From Rikenellaceae bacterium (GTDB lineage: Bacteria > Bacteroidota > Bacteroidia > Bacteroidales > Rikenellaceae): a stretch of 64,000 bases of DNA. The stretch spans positions 30,685 to 94,684 of the forward strand of contig SUZD01000008.1 in NCBI GenBank assembly GCA_015060105.1, read 5' to 3'. Positions 1 to 9,704 of this stretch are shown here, piece by piece (position 1 is the stretch's first letter; the number at the start of each line of letters is the position of its first letter). Position numbers and translations under genes: made by a program. Below the pieces are notes generated by a model, which saw only the letters and a program-made list of their open reading frames with translations, searched no databases and had not been told where the DNA came from.

Positions 1-1
1 C

Positions 2-481
2 GGCCTTTGTGGCGCAGATGGTTGCCTGATAGAGTCGCATAAGCGTAAACCCGCACCGATTGATTATGGTTTTGTTGGTGACCCGTATCGTGTCAATACT
101 TCGTTGCTTGAAACTTTGGCAGGAGCAGGTTATACAATGGTTGTAGCGCCCATTACCTTCGACAAGGAGTGTGGCCTGCTGAATACCAATGCCGATACGG
201 TTGCTGCAAGTGTTGCTGTGGCGTTGGCTGCCTCGAACGATGTCGAACTGATATTCTGTTTCGAGAAATCGGGTGTGTTGCGCGATGTCAATGACGAGAA
301 CTCGCTAATCGAAACCATTACTCGTGAGGAGTTGGCTCAACTCAAAGCCGAAGGCGTTGTTGCCGATGGAATGTTGCCTAAACTCGAAAACTCGTTTAAG
401 GCTATCGATGGAGGTGTAAAACGAGTGACTATCTGCTCGGCCGAGAATATCGCAAACGGTCGAGGTACAGTTTTGATGTAG
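2..481 (+). CDS. argB: Acetylglutamate kinase, C-terminal part (5' truncated by window)
   Basis: Frame is open from base 2 (GLCGADGCLIESHKRKPAPIDYGFVGDPYRVN...). C-terminal ArgB-like motifs NADTVAASVAVALAA, FCFEKSGVLRD and GMLPKLENSFKAIDGGVKRVTI. Confidence 0.88.
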   Translation, partial: GLCGADGCLIESHKRKPAPIDYGFVGDPYRVNTSLLETLAGAGYTMVVAPITFDKECGLLNTNADTVAASVAVALAASNDVELIFCFEKSGVLRDVNDENSLIETITREELAQLKAEGVVADGMLPKLENSFKAIDGGVKRVTICSAENIANGRGTVLM

Positions 482-485
482 AAAA

Positions 486-516
486 TTTGAAACTTTGCGT
501 TTTATTTGTATATTTG
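486..516 (+). promoter_or_regulatory. Bacteroidota-type promoter (-33 TTTG, N19, -7 TATATTTG)
   Basis: TTTG at 486-489, 19 nt spacer, TATATTTG at 509-516, 24 nt upstream of the ORF at 541. Confidence 0.6.
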
Positions 517-540
517 TGACAAAATCAAAAGCTTAATATT

Positions 541-822
541 ATGGCAAGTGTAAAACAACTGAAAAAGGATATCGACTATCTGGTTGAGGAGATCGTAACT
601 GATTGCTACCTTTCTATCTATTTCCACACCGACAAGAAAGAGGCTATCGTAGCCGTTATGAACAAAGCAGTAGAGTTGCGTAACGACCTTTTCTCGCGTG
701 TTAATAACCCCGCAGAGCCCAAAAACAAATCGTTGGTTGCAAAACATTACGCACAAATCCGTCGCGATATGTTTACCGGCGTTGATGCGTTGTTCTCGGA
801 GTTGAGCGAGTTGAATAAATAA
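541..822 (+). CDS. Small conserved-looking alpha-helical protein, function unknown
   Basis: 93 aa ORF with promoter upstream and terminator hairpin downstream. Confidence 0.75.
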   Translation: MASVKQLKKDIDYLVEEIVTDCYLSIYFHTDKKEAIVAVMNKAVELRNDLFSRVNNPAEPKNKSLVAKHYAQIRRDMFTGVDALFSELSELNK

Positions 823-864
823 TCTCAACCGAAAGTCGCACATTCGACTTGTTGTATGACAAGT

Positions 865-900
865 AGTCAGCCTGATTTCTATTGGGCTGACTTTGCTTTT
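865..900 (+). terminator. Intrinsic terminator
   Basis: AGTCAGCC (865-872) pairs with GGCTGACT (885-892), followed by T-rich tract. Confidence 0.6.
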
Positions 901-984
901 GTAAAAGAGAGTACTTATGCACTCAATTGCGCGCTTGCGGTATGCATTTTGTTTTAATATTATATAAACAAAAGTATTAAAATT

Positions 985-1608
985 ATGTTTAAGAAGGATA
1001 AAGTTGAAGAACAGACTGTAAATCAAGATATTAAAGATGTGAATACCTCTGGCGATAGTAACGAAGAGGCTACCGAGAATAATGCTTCTGCCGACAATAT
1101 GGCAGAAGACGCTGACAATTCGTCTGACAATATGGCAGAGGGCGAGGGCTCGGCACAAGATGCTGTGACACTTGCTCTGGCAGAGGCTGCGGGCTGGAAG
1201 GATAAATATATCCGCTTGCAGGCAGAGTTCGATAACTATCGCAAACGCACATTGAAAGAGAAGATGGATTTGGTGGCTTCGGGAGGTGAAGATGTTATCA
1301 AATCGTTGTTGGGCGTTATGGACGATCTTGACCGTGCACTGAATGCAGTGCGCACTGCTTCTGATGTTGATGCACTGCGTGCGGGTGTCGAGATGATTGA
1401 CTCCAAGTTCCGCGAGGTGTTGCGCAATAAAGGTGTCGAGGAGATTGAGGCCGTAGGCAAAGAGTTCGATGTAGATGTACACGAGGCTGTGGCTAAAATC
1501 CCTGCCCCTGATGCAGACTCCAAAGGTAAGATTGTAGATGTCGTACAGAAGGGTTATAAACTCAAAGATAAAGTAGTGCGTTACGCAAAAGTTGTAGTAG
1601 GAGAGTAA
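985..1608 (+). CDS. grpE: Nucleotide exchange factor GrpE
   Basis: ORF with acidic N-terminus; GrpE motifs [54 protein letters not shown]; immediately upstream of dnaJ. Confidence 0.95.
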   Translation: MFKKDKVEEQTVNQDIKDVNTSGDSNEEATENNASADNMAEDADNSSDNMAEGEGSAQDAVTLALAEAAGWKDKYIRLQAEFDNYRKRTLKEKMDLVASGGEDVIKSLLGVMDDLDRALNAVRTASDVDALRAGVEMIDSKFREVLRNKGVEEIEAVGKEFDVDVHEAVAKIPAPDADSKGKIVDVVQKGYKLKDKVVRYAKVVVGE

Positions 1609-1612
1609 CGAT

Positions 1613-2776
1613 ATGGCAAAGAAGGACTATTACGAGGTTCTCGGTGTTGATAAAAGTGCCAACGCCGATGAGATTAAGAAGGCTTATCGTAAGGCGGCAA
1701 TTAAATACCACCCCGATAAGAATCCCGGAGATAAAGAGGCCGAGGAGAAGTTTAAGGAGGCTGCCGAGGCGTATGATGTGTTGAGCAACCCCGATAAACG
1801 CGCACGCTATGACCAATATGGCCATGCAGGAATGAATGGCGGCTTTGGCGGCGGTGCCGGAGGTTTCGGTGGCGGATTCTCGATGGAGGATATTTTCCGC
1901 AACTTCGGAGATATTTTCGGCGGTCACTTTGGCGGTGGATTTGGTGGCTTTGGCGGCTTTGGTGGCGATGGCGGTCAGAGAGTCAATCGTGGCTCGGACT
2001 TGCGTGTCAAGGTTACTTTGTCGCTTAAAGAGATTGTTAATGGCACAACCAAAAAACTTAAAATCAATAAACTTGTGTCGTGCGATAAGTGTAACGGCAC
2101 AGGAGCCAAAGACTCAAACTCGTACAATACCTGCCCGTCATGTAATGGCTCGGGCCGTGTAACCGAGGTGGTAAATACATTCTTTGGCCGTACACAAACC
2201 GTCACCACTTGTAAACAGTGTCACGGCGAGGGCAAGATTATTACCACTCCTTGTGATAAGTGTGGCGGCGAGGGTCGTGTTAAAGCCGAGGAGATTGTCG
2301 AGGTTAAGATTCCCGCAGGAGTAGGAGAGGGTATGCAGTTGTCGGTAAATGGCAAAGGTAATGCTGCTCGTCACGGAGGCGTTAATGGCGATTTGTTGGT
2401 GCTGATTGAGGAGCAACCCGATGCAGACTTCACTCGCGATGGTAATGATTTGATTTACAACCTCAATATCACTATCCCGACAGCAGTGTTGGGTGGCGAG
2501 GTGGAGGTACCCACTGTGGATTCGAAGGTTAAAATCAAGATTGAGCCTGGAACTCATGCAGGTAAGATTCTTCGTCTGCGTGGTAAGGGTATTCCCGATA
2601 TCAATGGCTATGGTCGAGGTGACCAACTTATCGTAATCGATATTACCATTCCGTCGAAAGTGAACTCCGAGGAGCGTAAACTCTTTGAGCAACTTGCCGA
2701 GAAACCTTCGTTCAAGAAGGCCGAAAGCGTCAAGAATCAAAATATTTTCGACAGAATGCACAACTTTTTCCGCTAA
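1613..2776 (+). CDS. dnaJ: Molecular chaperone DnaJ
   Basis: J domain [17 protein letters not shown]...YHPDKNPGD, Gly/Phe-rich region, four CxxCxGxG-type zinc motifs. Confidence 0.98.
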   Translation: MAKKDYYEVLGVDKSANADEIKKAYRKAAIKYHPDKNPGDKEAEEKFKEAAEAYDVLSNPDKRARYDQYGHAGMNGGFGGGAGGFGGGFSMEDIFRNFGDIFGGHFGGGFGGFGGFGGDGGQRVNRGSDLRVKVTLSLKEIVNGTTKKLKINKLVSCDKCNGTGAKDSNSYNTCPSCNGSGRVTEVVNTFFGRTQTVTTCKQCHGEGKIITTPCDKCGGEGRVKAEEIVEVKIPAGVGEGMQLSVNGKGNAARHGGVNGDLLVLIEEQPDADFTRDGNDLIYNLNITIPTAVLGGEVEVPTVDSKVKIKIEPGTHAGKILRLRGKGIPDINGYGRGDQLIVIDITIPSKVNSEERKLFEQLAEKPSFKKAESVKNQNIFDRMHNFFR

Positions 2777-2816
2777 AAAGCGTATTTTTGAAAGAAGTAT
2801 TTAATCATTTCCCCAA

Positions 2817-3125
2817 ATGAAACTGTTCAACCACCAGAAACCCCGAGGTTTCAACTATATTCCTCGCCACTACGATCCCGAAAAGGAGCGTCGTGATGCT
2901 CGTCGTCGAGAACTGTTGGGACCTGATGCACCCAGCGTAAAACGCCTTAACAAACAGGCCGAAGAGGAGGGATATACTCCCGGACAACTTGTGCGTCAAG
3001 CACACTTCGAGCGTAGTAGTTGGGGCGCACAACGCGCACGCCGCAGTGGAACGCGTACCAGCATTATCGGTATCTTGGGAATGTTGGCTGTGTTGGCAGT
3101 GTTGTGCTATTTGTTTCTCAATTAG
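2817..3125 (+). CDS. Small protein with C-terminal transmembrane helix, function unknown
   Basis: 102 aa ORF; basic soluble part then hydrophobic TSIIGILGMLAVLAVLCYLFLN; lies between dnaJ and mutL. Confidence 0.7.
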   Translation: MKLFNHQKPRGFNYIPRHYDPEKERRDARRRELLGPDAPSVKRLNKQAEEEGYTPGQLVRQAHFERSSWGAQRARRSGTRTSIIGILGMLAVLAVLCYLFLN

Positions 3126-3137
3126 ACCCTATCTGCG

Positions 3138-5006
3138 ATGAGTGACCGAATTAAAGTACTGCCCGATCTGGTGTCGAATCAAATCGCAGCCGGCGAGGTT
3201 GTGGAGAGCCCCTCTACTGCCATCAAAGAGCTGTTGGAGAATGCTGTTGATGCCGGCAGTACCTCTATCACTCTGAACTTTCGCAATGCAGGTAAGGAAC
3301 TGATTCAAATCAAAGATGATGGTTGCGGAATGTCGCCGATTGATGCCCGTTTGGCATTTGACCGTCACGCGACAAGCAAGATTTCATCGCTTGATGATAT
3401 CTATCGACTTGGAACGTTTGGTTTCCGAGGTGAGGCTCTTGCTGCCATTGCCGCTATTTCGCAGGTGGAGTTGCACTCTCGCACTGCCGATGACGAGGTA
3501 GGTATCAAAACTACTATTCATGGTGGCGTTTTCCAAGGTCAAACACCCATCGCAGCTCCCGTAGGCTCGCAGTTCTATATTCGCAACTTGTTCTATAATG
3601 TGCCTGTGCGTCGTACCTTTTTGGAGAACTCGACCAAAGAATCGACCGCCATTATCCGCGAGTTCAAACGTGTGGCCCTGTGTCACCCCGAGGTCGCGTT
3701 CAAACTCTACAAGGACGATGCTTTGATGTACGACCTTGCGCAGTCGAACTTGGCACAACGTATAGCAGGTGTGGTCGGTAACCGAAATTTGGCCGGCAAA
3801 CTTTTGGAGGTGTCGGTCGAAACCTCGATTGTTAATGTCAAAGGTTTTGTAGCCCACCCATCGACAGCCCGTTTGCGTAGTACCGACCGCGAACAATTTT
3901 TGTTTGTCAATGGCCGCTACTTCGAGAGCCCTTATTTCAATAAAGCGATAATCCAAGCCTTCGAGAAACTTGTTCCGCAAGGCTATCAACCTTCGTTCTT
4001 TATCTATCTCGATATCGACCCCTCGCAGATAGATGTGAATATTCACCCTCGCAAGATTAACATCAAGTTTGCCGATAAGATTGCCGTTTGGCAGATTATC
4101 AATGCGGCGGTGCGCGAAACATTGGCTAAGACGGGGGCGGTGCCTTTGATGGAGTTTGATGAGAATGCTCCCGAAATACCGGTACTGTCCAACGACCGAA
4201 CAGAGCCTTTGTATGAGCCCGAGGTTACTACCCGTAAATCATATAACCCGTTTGTGGACTATGAGCCTCGCACGACAACTCACTCTTCGTCGAGAGCAAC
4301 AGCCAACGATTTCTCGGCAATGTATCAGTTCGATTCGCCGTCGGGTGACTCTTCGATGACCGATTTCGGAACGACTGAAATCGAATGGGTCGAGGAGGAG
4401 CCGGTAATGCAAACTTTGGGTTCGTCGATTAGCGATGATAGTCTGCATTTTGAGAATGTTGTGCCGTTGGAGGGTGGACTGTGTTCAGCATTATTACGAG
4501 GACGCTTAACACTTGTCGATTTGCGTCGTGCGCGTGAGAGTGTACTCTACGAGGAGTATTCGGCAGCATTGGGTGCCAATCGCTCGCTATCGCAAATGTT
4601 GCTCTTCCCCGAGGAGATGACTCTTTCGACAGATGACTATACTTTGCTCAAAGATTACGAGACCGAGTTTATTGTCTTCGGTTTCGATATCCGTTTCCGA
4701 GGCGAGGGTAAAATCGAACTTGCAGGAGTGCCTTCTGATGCTGATTTGGGCAATATAGATTGCCTGTTGTATGATATGATGGACGTTGTGAGAGCCGATG
4801 TTATGAGCCCCGAGGATGTGCGTCGTGATAAGATGGCACGTCTTATGGCCCGCTCCGCAGCGCGACCTTTGGGACGAGTATCGCAAATAGAGGCCGAAGA
4901 ACTTTTGTCGAGATTGGCTTCGTGCGCGAATTATAGCTATACACCCGAAGGAAAACCAATAATGAAGTCGTTTGATGCAGACGACCTTAAAAACTTGATT
5001 AAATAA
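3138..5006 (+). CDS. mutL: DNA mismatch repair protein MutL
   Basis: N-terminal GHKL motifs IAAGEVVESPSTAIKELLENAVDAGS, DDGCGM, RHATSKI, GFRGEALAAIAAIS; MutL C-terminal region. Confidence 0.97.
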   Translation: MSDRIKVLPDLVSNQIAAGEVVESPSTAIKELLENAVDAGSTSITLNFRNAGKELIQIKDDGCGMSPIDARLAFDRHATSKISSLDDIYRLGTFGFRGEALAAIAAISQVELHSRTADDEVGIKTTIHGGVFQGQTPIAAPVGSQFYIRNLFYNVPVRRTFLENSTKESTAIIREFKRVALCHPEVAFKLYKDDALMYDLAQSNLAQRIAGVVGNRNLAGKLLEVSVETSIVNVKGFVAHPSTARLRSTDREQFLFVNGRYFESPYFNKAIIQAFEKLVPQGYQPSFFIYLDIDPSQIDVNIHPRKINIKFADKIAVWQIINAAVRETLAKTGAVPLMEFDENAPEIPVLSNDRTEPLYEPEVTTRKSYNPFVDYEPRTTTHSSSRATANDFSAMYQFDSPSGDSSMTDFGTTEIEWVEEEPVMQTLGSSISDDSLHFENVVPLEGGLCSALLRGRLTLVDLRRARESVLYEEYSAALGANRSLSQMLLFPEEMTLSTDDYTLLKDYETEFIVFGFDIRFRGEGKIELAGVPSDADLGNIDCLLYDMMDVVRADVMSPEDVRRDKMARLMARSAARPLGRVSQIEAEELLSRLASCANYSYTPEGKPIMKSFDADDLKNLIK

Positions 5007-5008
5007 TT

Positions 5009-5626
5009 ATGAATTATAGACCTATGGGTTTTATGGGTACCCCTCCGGTAGTCAAAAACCTTATGATACTCAATGCACTGATTTGGTTGGCGGGTTTCCT
5101 ATTGCCGCAAGTCGATGAGGTGCTTATAGGATATGGCGCATTGTACAATGTGTTAAGCCCCAATTTCTACTCGTGGCAGGTGGTAACTTATATGTTCCTG
5201 CACGGAAGCTTCTCGCACCTATTTTTCAATATGTTTGCGCTGTGGATGTTTGGTCGTACATTGGAGTATGACCTTGGCAGCAAACGTTTCCTGACTTATT
5301 ATATGGTCTGTGGTGTTGGCGCAGGACTTATTCAAATGTTGGTATGCCTTCTTACAGGCTCGAATGTGCCGACTGTGGGCGCTTCGGGAGCTGTTTTCGG
5401 AATATTGCTCTCGTTTGGTATGTTGCACCCCAATAATGTCATAATGTTGATGTTTCCGCCCATACCTCTCAAAGCCAAATGGTTTGTAATCATATATGGT
5501 GCGCTTGAACTGATGTATGGCGTGCGTGGTGGCGACAGTATTGCCCATTTTGCTCACTTGGGCGGTATGCTGTGGGGATTCTTGTTGCTCCGTTATTGGA
5601 AAAACAAAGGTAAAATATTCTATTAG
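5009..5626 (+). CDS. Rhomboid family intramembrane serine protease
   Basis: HGSFSHLFFNMFALWMFG, catalytic GASGAVFG, C-terminal AHFAHLGGMLWGF. Confidence 0.95.
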   Translation: MNYRPMGFMGTPPVVKNLMILNALIWLAGFLLPQVDEVLIGYGALYNVLSPNFYSWQVVTYMFLHGSFSHLFFNMFALWMFGRTLEYDLGSKRFLTYYMVCGVGAGLIQMLVCLLTGSNVPTVGASGAVFGILLSFGMLHPNNVIMLMFPPIPLKAKWFVIIYGALELMYGVRGGDSIAHFAHLGGMLWGFLLLRYWKNKGKIFY

Positions 5627-5629
5627 ACG

Positions 5630-6778
5630 ATGGCTCGCAAATCGGATACATATAAACAGTCGTTCTCGCGAAACGGTGATAGAAAACGAGGCTTTTCGCT
5701 ACTCAATTTGATTGTGGGGGTATTGACTCTTCTGCTGGCGGTGGTCTTGTTGTGCTCCTATGTTAGCCAATGGATAGATCCGTCGAAGGGAGGAGCTGTA
5801 TTTGCTTATCTGCCACTTGTGATGCCTATTCTCTATCTTCTCAATCTTGTGGCGTTGCTCTTTTGGATTGTGCGTTGGAAGCGTATGGTAGTGGTGCCCT
5901 TTGTGGTTGGCTTGATAGGCATTGGTGGCGTGTCGCTGTTCTATAATCCGCAATATATGCGTCAGTACGAAGGTGTGTCAAGCGGAAAGAAGTTGAAGGT
6001 TATGACCTTCAATGCAATGGGTATGAATGTCCGCGAGAATAATCGTTTGGTATCGGCGATGACGCAGATTGCCGAAGTGGTGGACTCCATACACCCCGAT
6101 ATCCTCTGTATTCAGGAGTTTCAATCAACTTCAACAGCTTCGCGTAAAGATTTTAATAGAATGGTGCCTTGGCTGTCGTCATCAAAGGTGCTTTACAAAA
6201 TAGACACATCGAACGATCACGGTTGGGGACAAGCGGTGTATAGCCGTTATCCGATTATCAAGAGCGGAAATGTCGATTTCAAGGATTTGCCTAACTCGGC
6301 ATTGTGGTGTGATATTGTTGTTAAGAAGGATACGCTGCGTGTCATCAATATCCACCTGCAAAGCACCTCGATTACTACCGACGAACAACAGTATATCAAC
6401 AATATGAGTTTCGTTACGGATACAACTCGTCAGGAGCAATTCCGTAATATGTATCATAAATTGGGTTTGAACTATAAGATTCGCGCCGAACAAGCAAAAG
6501 TTATCCGCCGTGCAATTGATGAAGCACCCTACGATGTTATTGTGTGTGGCGATTTCAACGATACGCCGATGTCGTTTACCTATCACGAGATTGCTGACGA
6601 GTTGAATGACTCCTATCAAGAGGTCGGATATGGCCCCTCTTATACCTATAAGAGTTTCTTCAACCTATTGCGTATCGACTATATCCTCTATTCCGATGGA
6701 TTGACGGCAACCAGCTACGAGTCGCCATACTTTGAATGTTCCGACCATAAGCCTGTTGTTGTAACCTTCGATATATAA
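5630..6778 (+). CDS. Endonuclease/exonuclease/phosphatase family membrane protein
   Basis: N-terminal TM helices; motifs KVMTFNAMGMN, DILCIQEFQ, VCGDFNDTP, SDHKPVVV. Confidence 0.9.
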   Translation: MARKSDTYKQSFSRNGDRKRGFSLLNLIVGVLTLLLAVVLLCSYVSQWIDPSKGGAVFAYLPLVMPILYLLNLVALLFWIVRWKRMVVVPFVVGLIGIGGVSLFYNPQYMRQYEGVSSGKKLKVMTFNAMGMNVRENNRLVSAMTQIAEVVDSIHPDILCIQEFQSTSTASRKDFNRMVPWLSSSKVLYKIDTSNDHGWGQAVYSRYPIIKSGNVDFKDLPNSALWCDIVVKKDTLRVINIHLQSTSITTDEQQYINNMSFVTDTTRQEQFRNMYHKLGLNYKIRAEQAKVIRRAIDEAPYDVIVCGDFNDTPMSFTYHEIADELNDSYQEVGYGPSYTYKSFFNLLRIDYILYSDGLTATSYESPYFECSDHKPVVVTFDI

Positions 6779-6797
6779 TCTTAAACACTATACCGAA

Positions 6798-7244
6798 ATG
6801 ATTGCAGATTCACTCAAAAACTACAAATCCTATTTGTCGATTTGTCCCCGCTTGGAGAAAGCCTTCGACTTTATCCTGAATAATGACTTGGCATCGTTTG
6901 CCGATGGTCGCCACGATATCGATGGCGATAATATCTTTGCAATGGTATCGACACCCCAACTCAAACGCCCCGAGGACGCTCCTGTTGAAACACATCGCCG
7001 TTATCTCGATATCCAACTCGTGTTGAGCGGTAAAGAGGCTTTTGGCTGGATTTCGGCTGATGACCTGACCTCGCCGACAGCCCCGTTCGATGAGGCAAAA
7101 GATATCTGCTTCTGGAATGATACTCCGACTATGCAGTTTGAGTTGCACGAGGGTCAAATGGCAATCTTCTTGCCCGAAGATGGCCACGCACCTATGATTG
7201 GCGAGGGCCAAATCAAGAAGTGTATTGTTAAAGTGCTGTTATAG
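6798..7244 (+). CDS. YhcH/YjgK/YiaL family protein (DUF386)
   Basis: ETHRRYLDIQLVLSGKEAFGW...GQMAIFLPEDGHAPMI is typical of the family. Confidence 0.9.
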   Translation: MIADSLKNYKSYLSICPRLEKAFDFILNNDLASFADGRHDIDGDNIFAMVSTPQLKRPEDAPVETHRRYLDIQLVLSGKEAFGWISADDLTSPTAPFDEAKDICFWNDTPTMQFELHEGQMAIFLPEDGHAPMIGEGQIKKCIVKVLL

Positions 7245-7270
7245 CAAGGGTATTATTATCCAACCAAACA

Positions 7271-7301
7271 AAAAGCCTGCTCGAATTTTCGGCAGGCTTT
7301 T
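7271..7301. terminator. Bidirectional intrinsic terminator between convergent genes
   Basis: AAAAGCCTGC-TCGAATTTTCG-GCAGGCTTTT. Confidence 0.75.
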
Positions 7302-7305
7302 CATT

Positions 7306-9471
7306 TTATAGTTTTGCGACCATCTCGAAGTCAATTTGTCGATGACGCAAATCGGTCTGTTTAACACGGATTCTAACTCCGTCGCCCAACATATAACGAC
7401 GCCCCGAACGCTGACCGATAATCTCGTAACTCTTGTCATCAAAGCGGTAGAAATCGTCAATCATATCACGCATTGCAATCATACCCTCGATGCGGGTGTC
7501 GTCCAACTCGACATAGATACCCCAATCGGTCATACCCGAGATATGACCATCGAACTCTTGTCCAACCTTATCCTCCATAAACTCGACCATCTTGTAGCGG
7601 ATAGAGGCTCGCTCGGCTTCGGCAGCCTTAATCTCTTGTTCGGTCGAGTGGGTGCACAGCTTCTCGTAAACAGCCTTTTCGGGTGAGGGCTCACCGGCCA
7701 GATAATCAGCCAACAAACGATGCACCATCATGTCGGGATAACGACGAATAGGCGAAGTGAAGTGGGTGTAGTAGGGGAATGCCAAACCATAGTGACCTAT
7801 GTTGTCAGTCGAATATACCGCCTTTGCCATTGCACGCACGGCAAGTATCGAAATGACATTCTCCTCGGCTCTACCTTTAATCTTCTTCATCAGTCGGTTT
7901 ATCTCTTTGGCTACGGTGCCGGGTTTGTCGGATTTGATTTGATAGCCGAATTTGACGATGAAGTCCGAGAACTTGGTGAGTTTTTCCTCGTTGGGCTTGT
8001 CGTGAATACGATAAACAAAGGTGCGGCCCGAGGCTTTGCGACCTTTCTTGCCGACGAACTCCGCGACATTGCGGTTTGCCAACAACATAAACTCTTCGAT
8101 GAGTTGGTTGCTCTCCTTGAAGACCTTGAATCGAACACCGATAGGCTTTCCTTTCTCGTCCAATTCAAAACGCACCTCGTCGCGCTCCAAAGCCATAGCA
8201 CCCGCAGCAAAACGCTCCTTACGAAGTATTTGTGCAAGTTCGTTGAGTTTCAGAATCTCGGTGGAGAACTCTCCGTGTCCCGTTTCAATTATCTGTTGAG
8301 CCTCGCCATAGGTAAATCGTCTGTCCGAAAGGATAACCGTACGACCAAACCATCTGTCGATAATCTCGGCGTTGTCGTTCATTGTAAACACAGCCGAGAA
8401 ACATAGTTTTTCCTCACCGGGTCGCAACGAGCACAACTCATTGGATAGTCTTTCGGGCAACATCGGGATTGTCCTATCAACCAAATAGACCGAAGTTGCG
8501 CGCTCCACCGCCTCGCAATCTACAATAGAGCCCGGGCGGACATAGTGTGTAACATCGGCGATGTGAACTCCGACCTCCCACAAACCATCTTCGGTGCGTC
8601 GAACCGAGAGCGCATCATCAAAGTCTTTGGCATCATCGGGGTCGATGGTAAAGGTTGTTACATTGCGGAAATCGCGTCGGCGGGCATACTCCTTCTCGCT
8701 GATTGTGCCATTTATGGCGTTGGCCTCTTGTTCAACTTCACGGTCAAAACCATAGGGTAGGCCGAACTCCGCCAAAATGGCGTGCATCTCGGTATCGTTG
8801 TCGCCAGCCCAGCCAAGTACATCGACTATGCGTCCTGTGGGATTCTTGCTGTTTATATCCCAATCATCAACTTCGACTACAACCTTTTGTCCATTCTCAA
8901 CAGCAGGTGTGTCGCGTGTGAACTTGACATAGATGTCGTAAGGCATCTTGCGAGAGTCGCTTTTGACAAAGGCGTAGGAACTACCAACCTCAATTAAACC
9001 GACATATCGTGCTTTGTTACGCTCAACAATCTCGACAATGCTACCTTCCATACGCCCACCTCGTCGGGTGCGTATGATAGCCATTTTTACAAGGTCACCG
9101 TCAAGTGCGTGTCCGCCATTCTCGTTTTCGACAAAGATATCCTCTTCGACGCCCTCGACGCTAACATACATATTGCCTGTTGGTTGCATCGTGACGCGTC
9201 CGACCATAGTGGCCAACGACTCTTTGTTCAGACGGAAACGATTGCGACGTCCCATCTCGGCAAATCCCTCTTTGAGGAGCTGCTCGATGATAAACCAAGT
9301 ATCCTCTTTGCCACCGTTGTCAATGCCTCCACCGGCATTGCACAAATCACGAAAAGAGTGGTTGAGCGTCGGCTCTCGTTTGAGCAACGCCATAATCTTC
9401 TCACGGCGAATCTCGATAGGTACAGGAGCTCCACCGCGTTTCGCTTTGTTAATTTTTCTCTTCTTAACCAT
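7306..9471 (-). CDS. rnr: Ribonuclease R
   Basis: RNB domain TFTIDPDDAKDFDDALSV, HIADVTHYV, HFTSPIRRYPDMMVHRLL; C-terminal S1 domain. Confidence 0.96.
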   Translation of the reverse strand: MVKKRKINKAKRGGAPVPIEIRREKIMALLKREPTLNHSFRDLCNAGGGIDNGGKEDTWFIIEQLLKEGFAEMGRRNRFRLNKESLATMVGRVTMQPTGNMYVSVEGVEEDIFVENENGGHALDGDLVKMAIIRTRRGGRMEGSIVEIVERNKARYVGLIEVGSSYAFVKSDSRKMPYDIYVKFTRDTPAVENGQKVVVEVDDWDINSKNPTGRIVDVLGWAGDNDTEMHAILAEFGLPYGFDREVEQEANAINGTISEKEYARRRDFRNVTTFTIDPDDAKDFDDALSVRRTEDGLWEVGVHIADVTHYVRPGSIVDCEAVERATSVYLVDRTIPMLPERLSNELCSLRPGEEKLCFSAVFTMNDNAEIIDRWFGRTVILSDRRFTYGEAQQIIETGHGEFSTEILKLNELAQILRKERFAAGAMALERDEVRFELDEKGKPIGVRFKVFKESNQLIEEFMLLANRNVAEFVGKKGRKASGRTFVYRIHDKPNEEKLTKFSDFIVKFGYQIKSDKPGTVAKEINRLMKKIKGRAEENVISILAVRAMAKAVYSTDNIGHYGLAFPYYTHFTSPIRRYPDMMVHRLLADYLAGEPSPEKAVYEKLCTHSTEQEIKAAEAERASIRYKMVEFMEDKVGQEFDGHISGMTDWGIYVELDDTRIEGMIAMRDMIDDFYRFDDKSYEIIGQRSGRRYMLGDGVRIRVKQTDLRHRQIDFEMVAKL

Positions 9472-9474
9472 ACT

Positions 9475-9702
9475 CTACAAATCTATTATAGTGGTGTCTG
9501 TTAAAGGCTCGATTTCGACACTGATTGAATTGTTTTGCAAAGTGTCGTTTACATTTATGTTGATACTATCTTCGACAGTGTTTTGCATCTCGACGGTGCA
9601 TTGTTGCTTGCAATGCCACAGGCCTTCGCGTTGGTCCAATGCGGCAAAGACAATCACAACGATTGTTGCGATTGAAAGTAATACGGCCAGAAATTTTTTC
9701 AT
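9475..9702 (-). CDS. Small membrane-anchored or secreted protein, function unknown
   Basis: 75 aa ORF, N-terminal MKKFLAVLLSIATIVVIVFAAL; 2-3 nt gaps to the genes on both sides. Confidence 0.65.
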   Translation of the reverse strand: MKKFLAVLLSIATIVVIVFAALDQREGLWHCKQQCTVEMQNTVEDSININVNDTLQNNSISVEIEPLTDTTIIDL

Positions 9703-9704
9703 TG

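Noticed and set aside
502-1482. 326 aa minus-strand ORF spanning the 541 gene and grpE
   Set aside because: Cys/His/Ile-rich implausible composition, opposite to grpE and the promoter-driven small gene.
1836-1980. GGTGGC/GGCTTT tandem repeats suggestive of a microsatellite
   Set aside because: Encodes the normal Gly/Phe-rich linker of DnaJ.
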